From an uncultured Porphyromonas sp. (GTDB taxonomy: Bacteria > Bacteroidota > Bacteroidia > Bacteroidales > Porphyromonadaceae): a stretch of 64,000 bases of DNA. Position 1 is the first letter of the stretch. Each line of letters opens with the position of its first letter. Positions 35,076-44,691 of this stretch are shown one piece after another. The stretch covers positions 18,900-82,899 of the forward strand of contig UQDF01000002.1 of assembly GCA_900539765.1 (NCBI GenBank). The letters run 5' to 3'. The notes under the pieces are model-generated. The model was not told where the DNA came from. It did no database searches and saw only the letters and a list, made by a program, of their open reading frames with translations. The position numbers were made by a program, and so were the translations under genes.

Positions 35076-36386
35076 CTACTTGCCCCAGCGCTTGACGACA
35101 GCCTCCTGAAGCATCTCTCTAAACTTAGGATGTGCAATGCCGATAAGTGCCTCAGCACGCTCACGAGCCGTCTTACCACGCAGACGCGCTACGCCATACT
35201 CTGTGACGACATAGTCCACATCGTTGCGACCTGTGGTCACAGCAGCGCCCTCTGCTAGGATAGGCACGATACGACTGATCTCGCCACCCTTAGCGGTAGA
35301 GGCGAAGGCGAGGATACTGCGCCCGCCCTTGGAGCGTCTAGCACCACGCATGAAGTCCACCTGACCACCAGAGCCACTCAGCATATTGTAACCGATGCTC
35401 TCAGCATTGACCTGACCGAGCAGATCGATCTCTAGGCAAGAATTGATCGAGACCATGTTGTCGATGCTAGCCACGACAAAGGGGTCATTCGTATAGCTCA
35501 CAGGATACATCTCAACCTCCTCATTGTGATCGAAGAAGTCATACAGCTCCTTCGTACCCATTGCAAAGGCTGTTACCACCTTGTTGGCATTGCGTGTCTT
35601 ACACTTACCAGTGATGACCCCTTTACGCATCAGTTTCATGACTCCATCGGTGATCATCTCCGAGTGGATCCCTAGATCCTTGCGATCGGTGAGGTTGCTC
35701 AGGACAGCATCAGGGATGGCACCGATACCGAGCTGGAGCGTGTCGCCATCCTTGATCATCGAGGCACAGATCTCACCGATCTTACGCTCTATCTCACCAG
35801 GCACAGCGGGAGGCACTTCAGGTACAGCTGTACTCACCTCGATGATATGATCCAGCTTCGTCACATGGATCAGGTTGTCACCACCGATGAAGGGGAGCTG
35901 ATCGTTGACCTCTGCGATCACGACACGAGCAGCCTCTGCAGCGGGCTTGGTGTAGTCGCACGAGAGACTGAAGGAGCAGTAGCCCTCCTCGTTGGGAGGA
36001 GTCACCTGGACAATAGCTACATCTACAGGATAGAAGCCATCGGCAAAGAGTCCTGGTACCTCATGAAAGTGGCAGGGGAAGAAGTCCACCAACCCGGCAC
36101 GGCACGCCTTACGAGCATTGGCCTCGAGAAAGTTGATCTTAAGCTTAAAGTGCTGCGCTATCTCAGGGGTAAACTGATACCCAGCGCCATAATACAGGAC
36201 GTGAAAGATATTACCTGTGGGTAGCTCAGCTACATGCTCCATCATACTCTTGAGGATTGTATCTGGAGCAGCAGCCGCATGACCTACGACAATGTTACAC
36301 CCCTCTGTGAGCTCCTTCTTGAGAGCCTCTAGGGGGGTGGTCAGATGAGATTGATAATAGGACTTCCAGTCCTGATTCTTTTGCAT
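35076..36386 (-). CDS. Acetyl-CoA hydrolase/transferase family CoA-transferase (4-hydroxybutyrate or butyryl-CoA type)
   Basis: Moves CoA between acyl-CoA and a free acid in fermentation. The 436 residues match the Cat2/AbfT-like family. The catalytic glutamate is E243 in LGIHSEMITDG; GDTLQLGIGAIPDAVL (about 214-229) precedes it. SGSGGQVDFMRGA (about 345) and AEGAAVTTGRNDVDYVVTEYG (about 385-405) are the later CoA-binding parts. Preferred substrates (4-hydroxybutyrate versus butyryl-CoA:acetate) cannot be separated by eye. With gdhA, kor and a nearby iron alcohol dehydrogenase, a role in making butyrate from succinate or glutamate is likely. Confidence 0.85.
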   Translation of the reverse strand: MQKNQDWKSYYQSHLTTPLEALKKELTEGCNIVVGHAAAAPDTILKSMMEHVAELPTGNIFHVLYYGAGYQFTPEIAQHFKLKINFLEANARKACRAGLVDFFPCHFHEVPGLFADGFYPVDVAIVQVTPPNEEGYCSFSLSCDYTKPAAEAARVVIAEVNDQLPFIGGDNLIHVTKLDHIIEVSTAVPEVPPAVPGEIERKIGEICASMIKDGDTLQLGIGAIPDAVLSNLTDRKDLGIHSEMITDGVMKLMRKGVITGKCKTRNANKVVTAFAMGTKELYDFFDHNEEVEMYPVSYTNDPFVVASIDNMVSINSCLEIDLLGQVNAESIGYNMLSGSGGQVDFMRGARRSKGGRSILAFASTAKGGEISRIVPILAEGAAVTTGRNDVDYVVTEYGVARLRGKTARERAEALIGIAHPKFREMLQEAVVKRWGK

Positions 36387-36801
36387 AGTGTGTCTAGCTT
36401 ATCTATTGTTTGAAATGATTCTATACTTAGCCCTCAGAGGCGTAGCCCCGCCCGTGCTGACCTTTGCACCAATCCGAGCGAGGAGCGCATCAAGCTTTGT
36501 CGGATACAAAGATACACATTATTAAGGAAGCGACTTACTTCACGTTTTTACGAGAGGGATCGTGTAAGGAGTAACTTGCAACAAGCTTTGTCGGTTGACC
36601 TATGGAGGTAGCCCTATAGGTTTGGAGTATTTGTTGTCTCGCTCTCCTTTAGGGCTTGTTGAGACGCTTGGGAACTTTAGGCAGACGTTGAGAACACTAG
36701 AATTCAGTCTCCATGGTCTCTCTTATTACCTTTGCACTATCTATTAAGTAGGCATCGACAAAGTAACAACAGGCGAAACTGGTTTTGCCACAAAACTTGA
36801 G
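36387..36801. other. Intergenic region (415 bp) with direct repeats and a promoter-bearing repeat
   Basis: Contains a 13-bp direct repeat CAAGCTTTGTCGG at 36491-36503 and 36582-36594, then the 130-bp dispersed repeat (36625-36753) ending in a TACCTTTG box directed to the right, against the dehydrogenase gene. No supported ORF. Confidence 0.6.
36625..36753 (+). repeat. Promoter-bearing dispersed repeat, copy 1
   Basis: Aligns by eye over about 130 bp with the reverse strand of 48980-49108. Shared words include GCTC(T)CCTTTA, GTTGAGACG, TATTACCTTTGCA and ATTAA-TAGGC. The TACCTTTG box is at 36727-36734 and points into the 3' end of the convergent dehydrogenase gene 68 bp away. Confidence 0.65.
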
Positions 36802-37965
36802 TTATTCGTAAGCCAGCTCCAATATCTGTCGTACGATCTCGGGCGTCATATTCTGATGCTCTCCGAGTACAGTCCCACGCTCTGTGAAGCGACGTACCAC
36901 TTCGTCAATCACCTCGTGGGGCACCTCCGCATCGCGTAGTGTGACCGAGAGACCGAGCTTGGCGAAGAACTGCTTCGTCGCTTCGATAGCTGCCGTGATA
37001 GCATGCTCTTCTCCTTGGCACGCTTGAGGTGTCAAGCCCCATATACGAGTAGCGTACTGAAGGAGCTTGTCCTGCTTGCCTAAATGGCGCATCACCTGTA
37101 GCGTGGCTGGCAGGATGATAGCGAGTGTATGTCCGTGCGTCAGTCCCGTCAAGGCGGTCACCTCATGACCTATATAGTGCGTACTCCAGTCTTGGTCCAC
37201 ACCCCAGGAGAGATAGCCGTTAAGGCCGATGGTAGCGCAGAGCATAAACTCACCCATCAGGTCAACATCCTTATGATTGAGCGTCAGCCCTGGAGCGATC
37301 TCAATGAGCGTATGTAGCACGCCCTCGGCCATACGATCCATCAGGAGCGGACTACGCATCGTCGTCATATACTGCTCCATAACATGAACGAAGGTATCTG
37401 CTATACCACACGCTACCTGATAAGGCGGTAGAGAGGTCGGTACACGAGGGTCTAGGATGGAGAATTGTGGATGCTTGCTTGAGAACGAGTACTTCTCCTG
37501 CGTCTCACGACAAGAGATGACACCACCGCTGTTCATCTCCGATCCCGTAGCGGGGATCGTGAGTACGACACCAAGAGGTAGATGCTCGCCCCTATGCTTG
37601 CCAGCACGGACTATATTCCAAGGATCCTGGTCACTGCACATCGCAGCGATGATTAGCTTGCTCGCATCTATGACTGAGCCACCGCCCACGGCTAGGACAA
37701 AGTCGCACTGCTCCTGACGTCCCAGCTGGACAGCCTTACGGATCGTCTCGACCGTAGGATTGGACTCGATGCCCCAGAACTCGGTCACCGAGCGTCCCTC
37801 CAGTGCTTGGCATACAGCATCGTAGACGCCATTGCGCCGTATGCTACCACCGCCCATCACGAGGAGGATGCGGTAGTGAGGATCAATGAGCCGAGAGAGC
37901 TCGGCTATGCGGCCTTCGCCGAAGACAATCCGCGTGGGATTGTAGTATGTAAAGGGTTGTATCAT
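36802..37965 (-). CDS. Iron-containing alcohol dehydrogenase (BDH/YqhD-like)
   Basis: Group III metal-dependent alcohol dehydrogenase that reduces an aldehyde with NAD(P)H. The 387 residues show YNPTRIVFGEGRIAEL (about 8-23), LLVMGGGSIRRNGVYD (about 34-49), LAVGGGSVIDASKLIIAA (about 90-107) and NSGGVISCRETQEKYSF. Metal ligands are in ACGIADTFVHVMEQY (Asp and His, about 185-199), GHEVTALTGLTHGHTLAIILPA and a later His. The GGGS(V)IDASK form resembles butanol/aldehyde dehydrogenases. It could reduce succinate semialdehyde to 4-hydroxybutyrate beside the CoA-transferase, but this is only suggested by position (415 bp apart, same strand). Confidence 0.85.
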   Translation of the reverse strand: MIQPFTYYNPTRIVFGEGRIAELSRLIDPHYRILLVMGGGSIRRNGVYDAVCQALEGRSVTEFWGIESNPTVETIRKAVQLGRQEQCDFVLAVGGGSVIDASKLIIAAMCSDQDPWNIVRAGKHRGEHLPLGVVLTIPATGSEMNSGGVISCRETQEKYSFSSKHPQFSILDPRVPTSLPPYQVACGIADTFVHVMEQYMTTMRSPLLMDRMAEGVLHTLIEIAPGLTLNHKDVDLMGEFMLCATIGLNGYLSWGVDQDWSTHYIGHEVTALTGLTHGHTLAIILPATLQVMRHLGKQDKLLQYATRIWGLTPQACQGEEHAITAAIEATKQFFAKLGLSVTLRDAEVPHEVIDEVVRRFTERGTVLGEHQNMTPEIVRQILELAYE

Positions 37966-38033
37966 GCTTCTTGGTAGATTAAAGTGTGAATAAAGATAGG
38001 CTTCGTAGCCTTGCCAAGAGCAAAGATACGAGT

Positions 38034-38936
38034 TTAGTCCATTATCTTCAGGTAAAGCTGATCGATGATACCGTCCGCCACGCCAATCGTTGGCACGATC
38101 ACCTGATCCGCATGTAGGGCAGTAACTACTCTAGTGAAAAGCTCACCCGCTGGGACGATCACATCGGAGCGGTCGGGCTTCAGATTAAAGCGGGTCATAC
38201 GCTGCTCATCGGTCAGTGCCGCCAGCGTCTCATAGATCTCTTGCAGTGCCTCAGCAGAGATGAAGCGAGTATTAGGCTTAGCGAGGTCGGTCGTGCCGTT
38301 GAGCCGAGCAAGCCGGTTGATATTGCCACCCGTACCAACGATGGTCGCAGCTCCATACTCGCTATACAGCTCCGAGAGATACTGGTCGAAAGCCTGAAAG
38401 GTCGCATCTCGCACCACTCCGCTCAGCATGCGTACCGTACCTATATCGAAAGAGCGTGTAGCGACAGGCTCTCCGCCCACATAGAGGTTTAACTCTGTGC
38501 TACCTCCACCCACATCCATAAAGAGGTAGTTGCGATCTGTCGTGATGATGCGGTGTATCTTGCTTTGTGCCACAAGAGCAGCCTCCTCCTCACCAGAGAT
38601 CACCTCTATCTCTATACCAGTCTTGCGTAGCACCTTATCCACGATCTCATCAGCATTGCTCGCCTCTCGCATCGCTGAGGTAGCGCAGGCTCGATAGTGA
38701 GCCACGTCGTAGATCTTCATCAGATGCTTGTAGACCTTCATAAGAGAGAGTATATCACGCTGCTTCCTCTTAGATATCTGCCCAGAGATGAAAGCATCTT
38801 CGCCCAGTCGGAGTGGCACACGCAGGAGCTGCACCTTACTGAGCGGTTGCTCGGAGAGGTCACTATTGACGCACTTGATCAGGAGCCGCACGGCATTCGA
38901 GCCGATGTCGATGGCGGCGAGGTTGAGCTTTCTCAT
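38034..38936 (-). CDS. ppx: Exopolyphosphatase/guanosine pentaphosphatase family protein (Ppx/GppA)
   Basis: A 300-residue single-domain member of the ASKHA fold. AAIDIGSNAVRLLI (about 8-21) is phosphate loop 1; YLFMDVGGGSTELNLYVGG (about 138-156) is the second, followed by SFDIGTVRML; TIVGTGGNINRLARL comes later. The C-terminal HD domain of long Ppx proteins is missing, so this is the short type. Its start overlaps the end of ppk1 by 4 bp (ATGA-type), so synthesis and breakdown of polyphosphate (or pppGpp hydrolysis) are translationally coupled. The exact substrate cannot be told from the sequence. Confidence 0.9.
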   Translation of the reverse strand: MRKLNLAAIDIGSNAVRLLIKCVNSDLSEQPLSKVQLLRVPLRLGEDAFISGQISKRKQRDILSLMKVYKHLMKIYDVAHYRACATSAMREASNADEIVDKVLRKTGIEIEVISGEEEAALVAQSKIHRIITTDRNYLFMDVGGGSTELNLYVGGEPVATRSFDIGTVRMLSGVVRDATFQAFDQYLSELYSEYGAATIVGTGGNINRLARLNGTTDLAKPNTRFISAEALQEIYETLAALTDEQRMTRFNLKPDRSDVIVPAGELFTRVVTALHADQVIVPTIGVADGIIDQLYLKIMD

Positions 38937-41032
38937 ATCTTCGTATCAGTGTCTATATCCTGCTGTAGGTAGTAAGCGTAGAGGTCGGTCTGCGAGCGGT
39001 ACCATGGCGTCGGAGCATCCTCACGCCGAGGACGCCCATCGTGACTATTGACGTAGTGTCCCTGCGAGACATCTTGCAGTCCGCACGCCACTATGTGATG
39101 CAGGTCTCGCTGTATCTCCTTGTCATAGACTGGAGCAACCACCTCGATACGACGATCTAAGTTGCGCTGCATCCAGTCGGCCGAGCCGATGTAGTAGAGC
39201 GGATCGTCATTATTGCAAAAAATAAAGATGCGCGAGTGCTCTAGATAGCGATCTATAATGCCATAGACGCGAATGTTTTCGCTCACCCCCTTGACACCAG
39301 GTACCAACGAACAGTTACCACGCACCAAAAGGTCAACGTCCACACCCGCTTGAGAGGCTGCGTAGAGACGCTTGATGAGTGCAGGATCAACGATGTGATT
39401 CACCTTGACCATAATATAAGCAGGCTTGCCAGCTAGCTTGTTTTTGATCTCACGATTGATCAGAGCGGTAAAGCGACGACGCATATCATTTGGCGAAACC
39501 AGTAGCTCCTTAAAGTGGGTGTCTAGGTAAGGCTTCTCGATATACTTAAAGACATCTGCCACCTCCTTGACCACATTCTTATTGGCCGTCATCAGCATCA
39601 CATCGGTGTAGACACGCGCCGTGCCCTCGTGCATATTGCCCGTACCGATGCAGGCTATATCTCCATGTCTGGTCGTAATATGAACCAGCTTGCTATGTAT
39701 CTTCAGCGTCTCAGGACCAAAGAGTACATTGACACCCGCCTCGATCATCTCCTTAGCCCAGGCTATGTTGCTCTCCTCGTCAAAGCGTGCTAGCAACTCC
39801 ACGACGACCGTCACTTTCTTGCCATTTTTAGCCGCAGCTATCAAGGCGTTGATTACATTCGAGTCCTTGGCAACACGGTAGAGCGTACACTTGATCTCTC
39901 GCACCTCTTCACTAATAGCAGCCTCACGGAGGAGTCGCAGGAAGCGATCGAAGCTGTGATAGGGGAAGTGTAGATGTCGATCTCTATGACGTACCTGATC
40001 GATCATACTCTCCGTAAAGTCAATGCTATCACCTAATATCGGTGGCTGTGGGGACTTGCAGAGATCATTGCGACCACACTTGGGGAAGTCCATCAAGTCT
40101 CTCGAATTGTGGTATCGTCCCCCAGCTACTTTGGCATCATTGCTGTCTAGACCAGCCTTGCGAAAGATCTTGTTGCGTAGTGTAACTGGCATCTCCTCAT
40201 CATAAACCACACGGAGCATCTCTCCTTTGCGACGACGACGCAGGCCCTTGGAGACACGTTGCACTACGCCTGCATCAATCTCTTCGTCCCGAATGTCCAT
40301 CTCAGCATCCTTGGTAAACTTGAAGGTGTAAGCCTCAAAAGAGTTGAACCGCAAGCCCGCAAAGATATACTTAAGATTGAAGCGGATCACGTCATCGAGA
40401 AACATAATGCAGACCCGTCCCTCTTCATCATCTGCGATACGGATGAATCGGCCGAACTTCTCTACTGGAGCCTTGATGATGCCAACGCTCTGACGCAGTG
40501 GCTTGCCACTCCCCTCCTGCAGCTCCTTCAGTTGCACTGCTAGGTAAATCGACTCCTCTATCTGATCTGCCGAAAAGTCCATCTTGCGCAGAGAGAGTGG
40601 ATTGGTACTCGCACCCAGCTGCCTAATATAAAAGTCAAAGACCTGCTCCTCCTGTCGTGGCGTCAGCTCCCGCTCGTTGACCACTCGTATGCCCTCCTTA
40701 GCGAGATCATCTAAAGCCTGCTGAAAGTACTCCTCAAAAGTAGCCGCATACTCCTTATTAAGTTTGTAAATCTTGCGTAGCGTACGCTCCGCTTCCTTAC
40801 GCTGCTGTAGCGACAGATCCTCGTCCTCTGCAATGCGACGTAGCGAAGCTACTCGCACACGAAAGAACTCGTCTAGATTGTTTGAGTAGATGCCCAGGAA
40901 GTTCAGTCGCTCCATCAGCGGTACATCCTCTCGGGCACTCTCTAGGAGGATGCGCCGATTGAAGTACATCCAGCTTATATCTCGATCTATGTAGGGAAAT
41001 TTGTTCACTTTGCGTCTCGTTGTTTTGCCCAT
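38933..41032 (-). CDS. ppk1: Polyphosphate kinase 1
   Basis: Reversibly makes polyphosphate from ATP. The 699 residues match family length. The N-terminal region FPYIDRDISWMYFNRRILLESA (about 12-33) and NLDEFFRVRVA (about 53-63) are typical. The catalytic phospholipase-D-like part has PYHSFDRFLRLLREAA, HSKLVHIT with the autophosphorylated His (about 444) and CIGTGNMHEGTARVYTDV. The second HxK-like site is in DRYLEHSRIFIF (about 605). It is followed by ppx with a 4-bp overlap. A -7 box and a palindrome lie just upstream. Confidence 0.95.
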   Translation of the reverse strand: MGKTTRRKVNKFPYIDRDISWMYFNRRILLESAREDVPLMERLNFLGIYSNNLDEFFRVRVASLRRIAEDEDLSLQQRKEAERTLRKIYKLNKEYAATFEEYFQQALDDLAKEGIRVVNERELTPRQEEQVFDFYIRQLGASTNPLSLRKMDFSADQIEESIYLAVQLKELQEGSGKPLRQSVGIIKAPVEKFGRFIRIADDEEGRVCIMFLDDVIRFNLKYIFAGLRFNSFEAYTFKFTKDAEMDIRDEEIDAGVVQRVSKGLRRRRKGEMLRVVYDEEMPVTLRNKIFRKAGLDSNDAKVAGGRYHNSRDLMDFPKCGRNDLCKSPQPPILGDSIDFTESMIDQVRHRDRHLHFPYHSFDRFLRLLREAAISEEVREIKCTLYRVAKDSNVINALIAAAKNGKKVTVVVELLARFDEESNIAWAKEMIEAGVNVLFGPETLKIHSKLVHITTRHGDIACIGTGNMHEGTARVYTDVMLMTANKNVVKEVADVFKYIEKPYLDTHFKELLVSPNDMRRRFTALINREIKNKLAGKPAYIMVKVNHIVDPALIKRLYAASQAGVDVDLLVRGNCSLVPGVKGVSENIRVYGIIDRYLEHSRIFIFCNNDDPLYYIGSADWMQRNLDRRIEVVAPVYDKEIQRDLHHIVACGLQDVSQGHYVNSHDGRPRREDAPTPWYRSQTDLYAYYLQQDIDTDTKI

Positions 41033-41040
41033 AAGTTACG

Positions 41041-41052
41041 ATACAATTGTAT
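41041..41052. promoter_or_regulatory. 12-bp palindrome in the ppk1 leader
   Basis: ATACAATTGTAT is a perfect palindrome between the ppk1 -7 box (41058-41065) and the start codon (41032). Its position suits an operator or a short RNA hairpin. No binding protein can be named. Confidence 0.4.
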
Positions 41053-41057
41053 TTGGG

Positions 41058-41065
41058 CAAATGTA
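41058..41065 (-). promoter_or_regulatory. Likely ppk1-ppx promoter -7 box
   Basis: Minus strand TACATTTG, matching TAnnTTTG, 25 bp before the ppk1 start. Confidence 0.5.
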
Positions 41066-41117
41066 CCACTTGTATGTTGAGGATCTGTTAAGGGAGCTTG
41101 TATTCCCCCCTTCCACT

Positions 41118-42356
41118 CTAGTCTCGGCGGAAGATGTCTCGTGTGTAGACTCGCTCAGCGACATCGTCAAGATCAGGGTGATAGCGGTTGGTGATGATCG
41201 CTTGAGAGCGAGCCTTAAAGGTTGCTAAGTCATTCTCCACAAGGCTCCCGAAGAAGGTCGTATGCTGAGCCAACGTAGGCTCGTAGATGATTACCTTAGC
41301 CCCTTTTGCCTTGATACGCTTCATCACTCCTTGGATCGATGAGTGGCGGAAGTTGTCACTGTGGCTCTTCATCGTCAGGCGGTAAATGCCGATGACACAC
41401 TCACGCTCTTGCGTGGGGTCGTACTGATTCTCCTCCATATAGCTGTAATAGCCCGCCATCTTGAGGACCTGATCAGCGATGAAGTCCTTGCGTGTACGAT
41501 TGCTCGCCACGATGGCACCGATGATGTTTTGCGGCACAGCATCGTAGTTGGCGAGGAGCTGCTTCGTATCCTTAGGCAGACAGTAGCCTCCATAGCCAAA
41601 AGAGGGATTGTTGTAGTGATCACCAATGCGGGGATCTAGGCAAACGCCCTCGATGATGCTCTTGCTATCCAGCTCCTTGAGCTCAGCATAGGTGTCCAAC
41701 TCGTTGAAGTAAGAGACCCGCAACGCTAGATAAGTGTTGGCAAAAAGCTTGACCGCCTCAGCCTCCGTCGTACCCATCAGCAGCACAGGCATGTCTTGGC
41801 GAATAGCCCCCTCACGTATCAGCTCTGCGAAGCACTCTGCACGCTCTCGCTGATGCTCACTCTGCTTGTCATAGCCCACGATAATGCGAGAAGGGTAAAG
41901 GTTGTCGTAGAGCGCCTTGCTCTCACGAAGGAACTCTGGCGCAAAGAGTATATCGTCGCATCCCGTCAGTTCACGCAGATGAGCCGTATAGCCCACAGGC
42001 ACCGTCGACTTGATCACAATCGTCGCAGCGGGGTTGCAGGCTCGTACGGCAGTGACCACCGCCTCGACGGCAGAGGTGTTGAAGAAGTTCTGCACCGAGT
42101 CATAGTTGGTCGGCGTAGCCACCACGACGAAGTCCGCCCCTCGGTACGCCTCCTCGGCATCTAGCGTAGTGCGCAGCTGGAGCCGTCGTGTCGCCAAGTA
42201 CTCCTCGAGGTAGTCGTCCTGTATCGGTGACTTACGCTGATTGATTAGGTCTACCCGCTCGGGCTGTATATCCACGCCCACGACCTCGTGGTGCTGCGCT
42301 AGGAGTACCGCCACCGAGAGTCCCACATAGCCCATACCTGCAACTGCTATCTTCAT
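41118..42356 (-). CDS. ugd: UDP-glucose 6-dehydrogenase (nucleotide-sugar dehydrogenase)
   Basis: Oxidises a UDP-hexose to the uronic acid, twice per molecule, using NAD; supplies UDP-glucuronate for capsule or LPS. The 412 residues have the NAD fold [21 protein letters not shown] (1-21), VVATPTNYD (about 78-86) and [14 protein letters not shown]. The catalytic Cys is C259 in [19 protein letters not shown]. The C-terminal domain shows [23 protein letters not shown] related role as UDP-ManNAc dehydrogenase is less likely because of the [11 protein letters not shown] motif and size. It stands alone, with a -7 box 31 bp before its start. Confidence 0.92.
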   Translation of the reverse strand: MKIAVAGMGYVGLSVAVLLAQHHEVVGVDIQPERVDLINQRKSPIQDDYLEEYLATRRLQLRTTLDAEEAYRGADFVVVATPTNYDSVQNFFNTSAVEAVVTAVRACNPAATIVIKSTVPVGYTAHLRELTGCDDILFAPEFLRESKALYDNLYPSRIIVGYDKQSEHQRERAECFAELIREGAIRQDMPVLLMGTTEAEAVKLFANTYLALRVSYFNELDTYAELKELDSKSIIEGVCLDPRIGDHYNNPSFGYGGYCLPKDTKQLLANYDAVPQNIIGAIVASNRTRKDFIADQVLKMAGYYSYMEENQYDPTQERECVIGIYRLTMKSHSDNFRHSSIQGVMKRIKAKGAKVIIYEPTLAQHTTFFGSLVENDLATFKARSQAIITNRYHPDLDDVAERVYTRDIFRRD

Positions 42357-42703
42357 ACGTTGAGAGGTTATATCTTAGTGTTTGGACAAAAATACAACAA
42401 TTCGTGGATAGCGACTCATTACCCCTTCCCCAAAAGGACAACGTACATTCATCCACTAATGTAACTTTCCAAGGGTGGAAAGCGAGAGCGCCCTCGGAGG
42501 GGCTTGCCACCGCCCACCAATATGCTTGTCCGACAAGAGGAGACAACACAGTATATTCCACTGATAAACAAGTAGCTAGAGCGAGCTGTCGAGACACTCT
42601 TTGGAAGCAACGGCCGAGATATTTCGCGCTAGATATACGTTCGTTGGTCGATTTTTATTACCTTAGCGACCGAATACCATTTCCGAGTAGTTTCTAGCAA
42701 TAC
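42357..42703. other. Intergenic region ugd-fabH (347 bp)
   Basis: Holds the ugd -7 box (42387-42394). Its right third (about 42585-42680) weakly resembles the dispersed promoter-bearing repeat (GTCGAGACACTCTTTGGA, ending TTATTACCTTAG). Otherwise I see no feature, and no rpmF gene, which often precedes fabH in bacteria. Confidence 0.5.
42387..42394 (-). promoter_or_regulatory. Likely ugd promoter -7 box
   Basis: Minus strand TATTTTTG, matching TAnnTTTG, 30 bp before the ugd start. Confidence 0.45.
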
Positions 42704-43726
42704 ATGATTTCGACCCAATACAATGCGATGATCACTGCCGTAGGTGCTTACCTACCAGAGGATCGACTGACTAATGCCGACCTAGAGCAGATGGTCGACA
42801 CCACCGATGAGTGGATTATGACACGTGTAGGCATCAAGGAGCGCCGCATACTCAAGGACAAGAGCCTCGGTGCTTCCTACCTAGCTATCCAAGCTGTTCG
42901 CCAGATGTTGGAGCGTTGGAATATAGACCCACTTACCGTAGAGGGTGTCATACTAGCGACGAATACGGCCGACTATCACTTTCCATCTACCTCTTCGATC
43001 GTAGCCTTTGAGACTGGGTGTCGACACGCTTTTACGTTTGACATCAACTCGGCCTGCCCTAGCTGGCTCTACGCTCTAGAGACTGGTGCAAACTTCATTC
43101 GCTCAGGACAGTACAAGCGACTGATCGTAGTGGCTACGGAGAAGATGTCCGCAGCAATCGACTACACCGACCGCCAGACGAGTCCACTCTTTGGCGATGG
43201 TTCGGGATGCGTCTTATTGGAGCGTACGGAAGACACTTCGCTAGGCGTGCAGGATGCTCTCTTTAAGACCGACGGCAATGGGCGCTCGCACTTGATCATG
43301 AAGTCGGGCGGATCGGCTAGTCCCGCCACGGCGGAGACGGTCGCACGCCGTGAGCACTTCGTCTATCAGGAGGGGCAGCATGTCTTTAAGAATGCAGTCC
43401 TCGATATGGCTCGTGTGAGCCGTGAGGTGATGAAGCGCAACCATCTGACCAACGATGATGTCGCTTGGGTCGTACCTCACCAAGCTAATATGCGTATCAT
43501 CCAGGCGGTATCAGAGTATACCGATGTGCCGATGGACAAGGTGATGGTGACCATTCAGAAGTATGGCAACATATCCTCTGCGACGATACCTATCTGCCTC
43601 TGGGAGTATGAGCCTAAGCTCAAGAAGGGCGACAAGCTCATCCTAAGCTCCTTTGGTGCAGGGTACACGTGGGGAGCAGTATATCTAGTTTGGGGCTATG
43701 ACGGAGCTACAGCACCTCGCCGGTAA
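42704..43726 (+). CDS. fabH: 3-oxoacyl-ACP synthase III
   Basis: Starts fatty acid synthesis by condensing an acyl-CoA with malonyl-ACP. The 340 residues carry the Cys-His-Asn triad: C118 in [17 protein letters not shown], His in [15 protein letters not shown] (about 264) and Asn in [11 protein letters not shown] (about 293). [15 protein letters not shown] and the [10 protein letters not shown] loop are also typical. Either ATG 42704 or 42728 could be the start; the longer one is kept because related enzymes have a short leader before ITxVGAYLPE. era begins inside its last codons (29-bp overlap), so the two are translationally linked. Confidence 0.94.
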   Translation: MISTQYNAMITAVGAYLPEDRLTNADLEQMVDTTDEWIMTRVGIKERRILKDKSLGASYLAIQAVRQMLERWNIDPLTVEGVILATNTADYHFPSTSSIVAFETGCRHAFTFDINSACPSWLYALETGANFIRSGQYKRLIVVATEKMSAAIDYTDRQTSPLFGDGSGCVLLERTEDTSLGVQDALFKTDGNGRSHLIMKSGGSASPATAETVARREHFVYQEGQHVFKNAVLDMARVSREVMKRNHLTNDDVAWVVPHQANMRIIQAVSEYTDVPMDKVMVTIQKYGNISSATIPICLWEYEPKLKKGDKLILSSFGAGYTWGAVYLVWGYDGATAPRR

Positions 43727-44618
43727 GTCTCTGACAGAGGGCTACAAGAGCGGCTTCGTGAGCATCGTCGGCAACCCCAATGTAGGTAAGTCGACGCTGA
43801 TGAACTACCTAGTCGGAGAGCGCATTTCGATCATCACGAGCAAGGCGCAGACGACGCGGCACCGCATCCTAGGCATCGTCAATAGCGACCATATGCAGGT
43901 GGTCTACAGTGATACGCCTGGTGTGCTACAGCCTAGCTACAAGCTACAGGAGCGTATGCGTGCCTACTCGGAGCAAGCTCTAGAGGATGCCGACCTGCTA
44001 CTCTACGTGACCGACACGATGGAGGAGCGAGACAAGCACCACGACTTTGTGGAGCGTGTACAGCGACTCTCCTGCCCGATCATTGTTGTCATTAATAAGG
44101 TAGACCTGACAGACCAGAAGCATCTGGAGGAGCTGGTCGATTACTGGCACAGCATCATTCCGCAGGCGGAGATTATCCCCGTGTCGGCACTGAGGCAGTT
44201 TAACTTAGCCCCGCTCAAAAAGCGCATCGAGGAGCTACTCCCCGTGTCGCCACCTTACTTCGAGCAGGACGCTCTGACCGATCGTCCAGCACGCTTTTTC
44301 GTCTCGGAAATTATCCGCGAGAAGGCGCTTCAGTACTATCACCAAGAGGTGCCGTACGCTGTGGAGGTAGTCGTGGAGGAGTTTGTAGAGAGTCCCGACC
44401 GAATCGATATGCGCTGCGTGATCCTCGTAGAGCGTGAGTCGCAAAAGGGAATCATCATCGGTCATAAAGGCTCTGCCATCAAGCGTCTAGGCATCTCGGC
44501 ACGAAAGGATCTAGAGCGGTTCTTTGACAAGCATATCCACCTGACACTATTGGTTCGTGTGGATAAAGATTGGCGTCAGAGCGATCAAGCATTGACACAG
44601 TTCGGCTATGACATATAG
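43698..44618 (+). CDS. era: GTPase Era
   Basis: Essential GTPase that binds the 3' end of 16S rRNA during 30S maturation. The 306 residues show G1 GNPNVGKST (25-33), the switch I region [14 protein letters not shown]3 DTPGV, G4 NKVD (about 135-138) and G5 SAL. The C-terminal KH domain begins around residue 225 ([37 protein letters not shown]). The extra N-terminal 18 residues come from the start inside fabH; no other ATG precedes G1. der follows 73 bp later, giving a pair of ribosome-assembly GTPases. Confidence 0.95.
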   Translation: MTELQHLAGKSLTEGYKSGFVSIVGNPNVGKSTLMNYLVGERISIITSKAQTTRHRILGIVNSDHMQVVYSDTPGVLQPSYKLQERMRAYSEQALEDADLLLYVTDTMEERDKHHDFVERVQRLSCPIIVVINKVDLTDQKHLEELVDYWHSIIPQAEIIPVSALRQFNLAPLKKRIEELLPVSPPYFEQDALTDRPARFFVSEIIREKALQYYHQEVPYAVEVVVEEFVESPDRIDMRCVILVERESQKGIIIGHKGSAIKRLGISARKDLERFFDKHIHLTLLVRVDKDWRQSDQALTQFGYDI

Positions 44619-44691
44619 CCGATGAGCAGCTTTTTGACGCACCTATTTATATACTAAGCAGACTGACATAGTCTATAAGAGATATCAAGCT

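Noticed and set aside
35076..36386. Definite naming as 4-hydroxybutyrate CoA-transferase
   Set aside because: The motifs fit several CoA-transferases of the same family; only context suggests this substrate.
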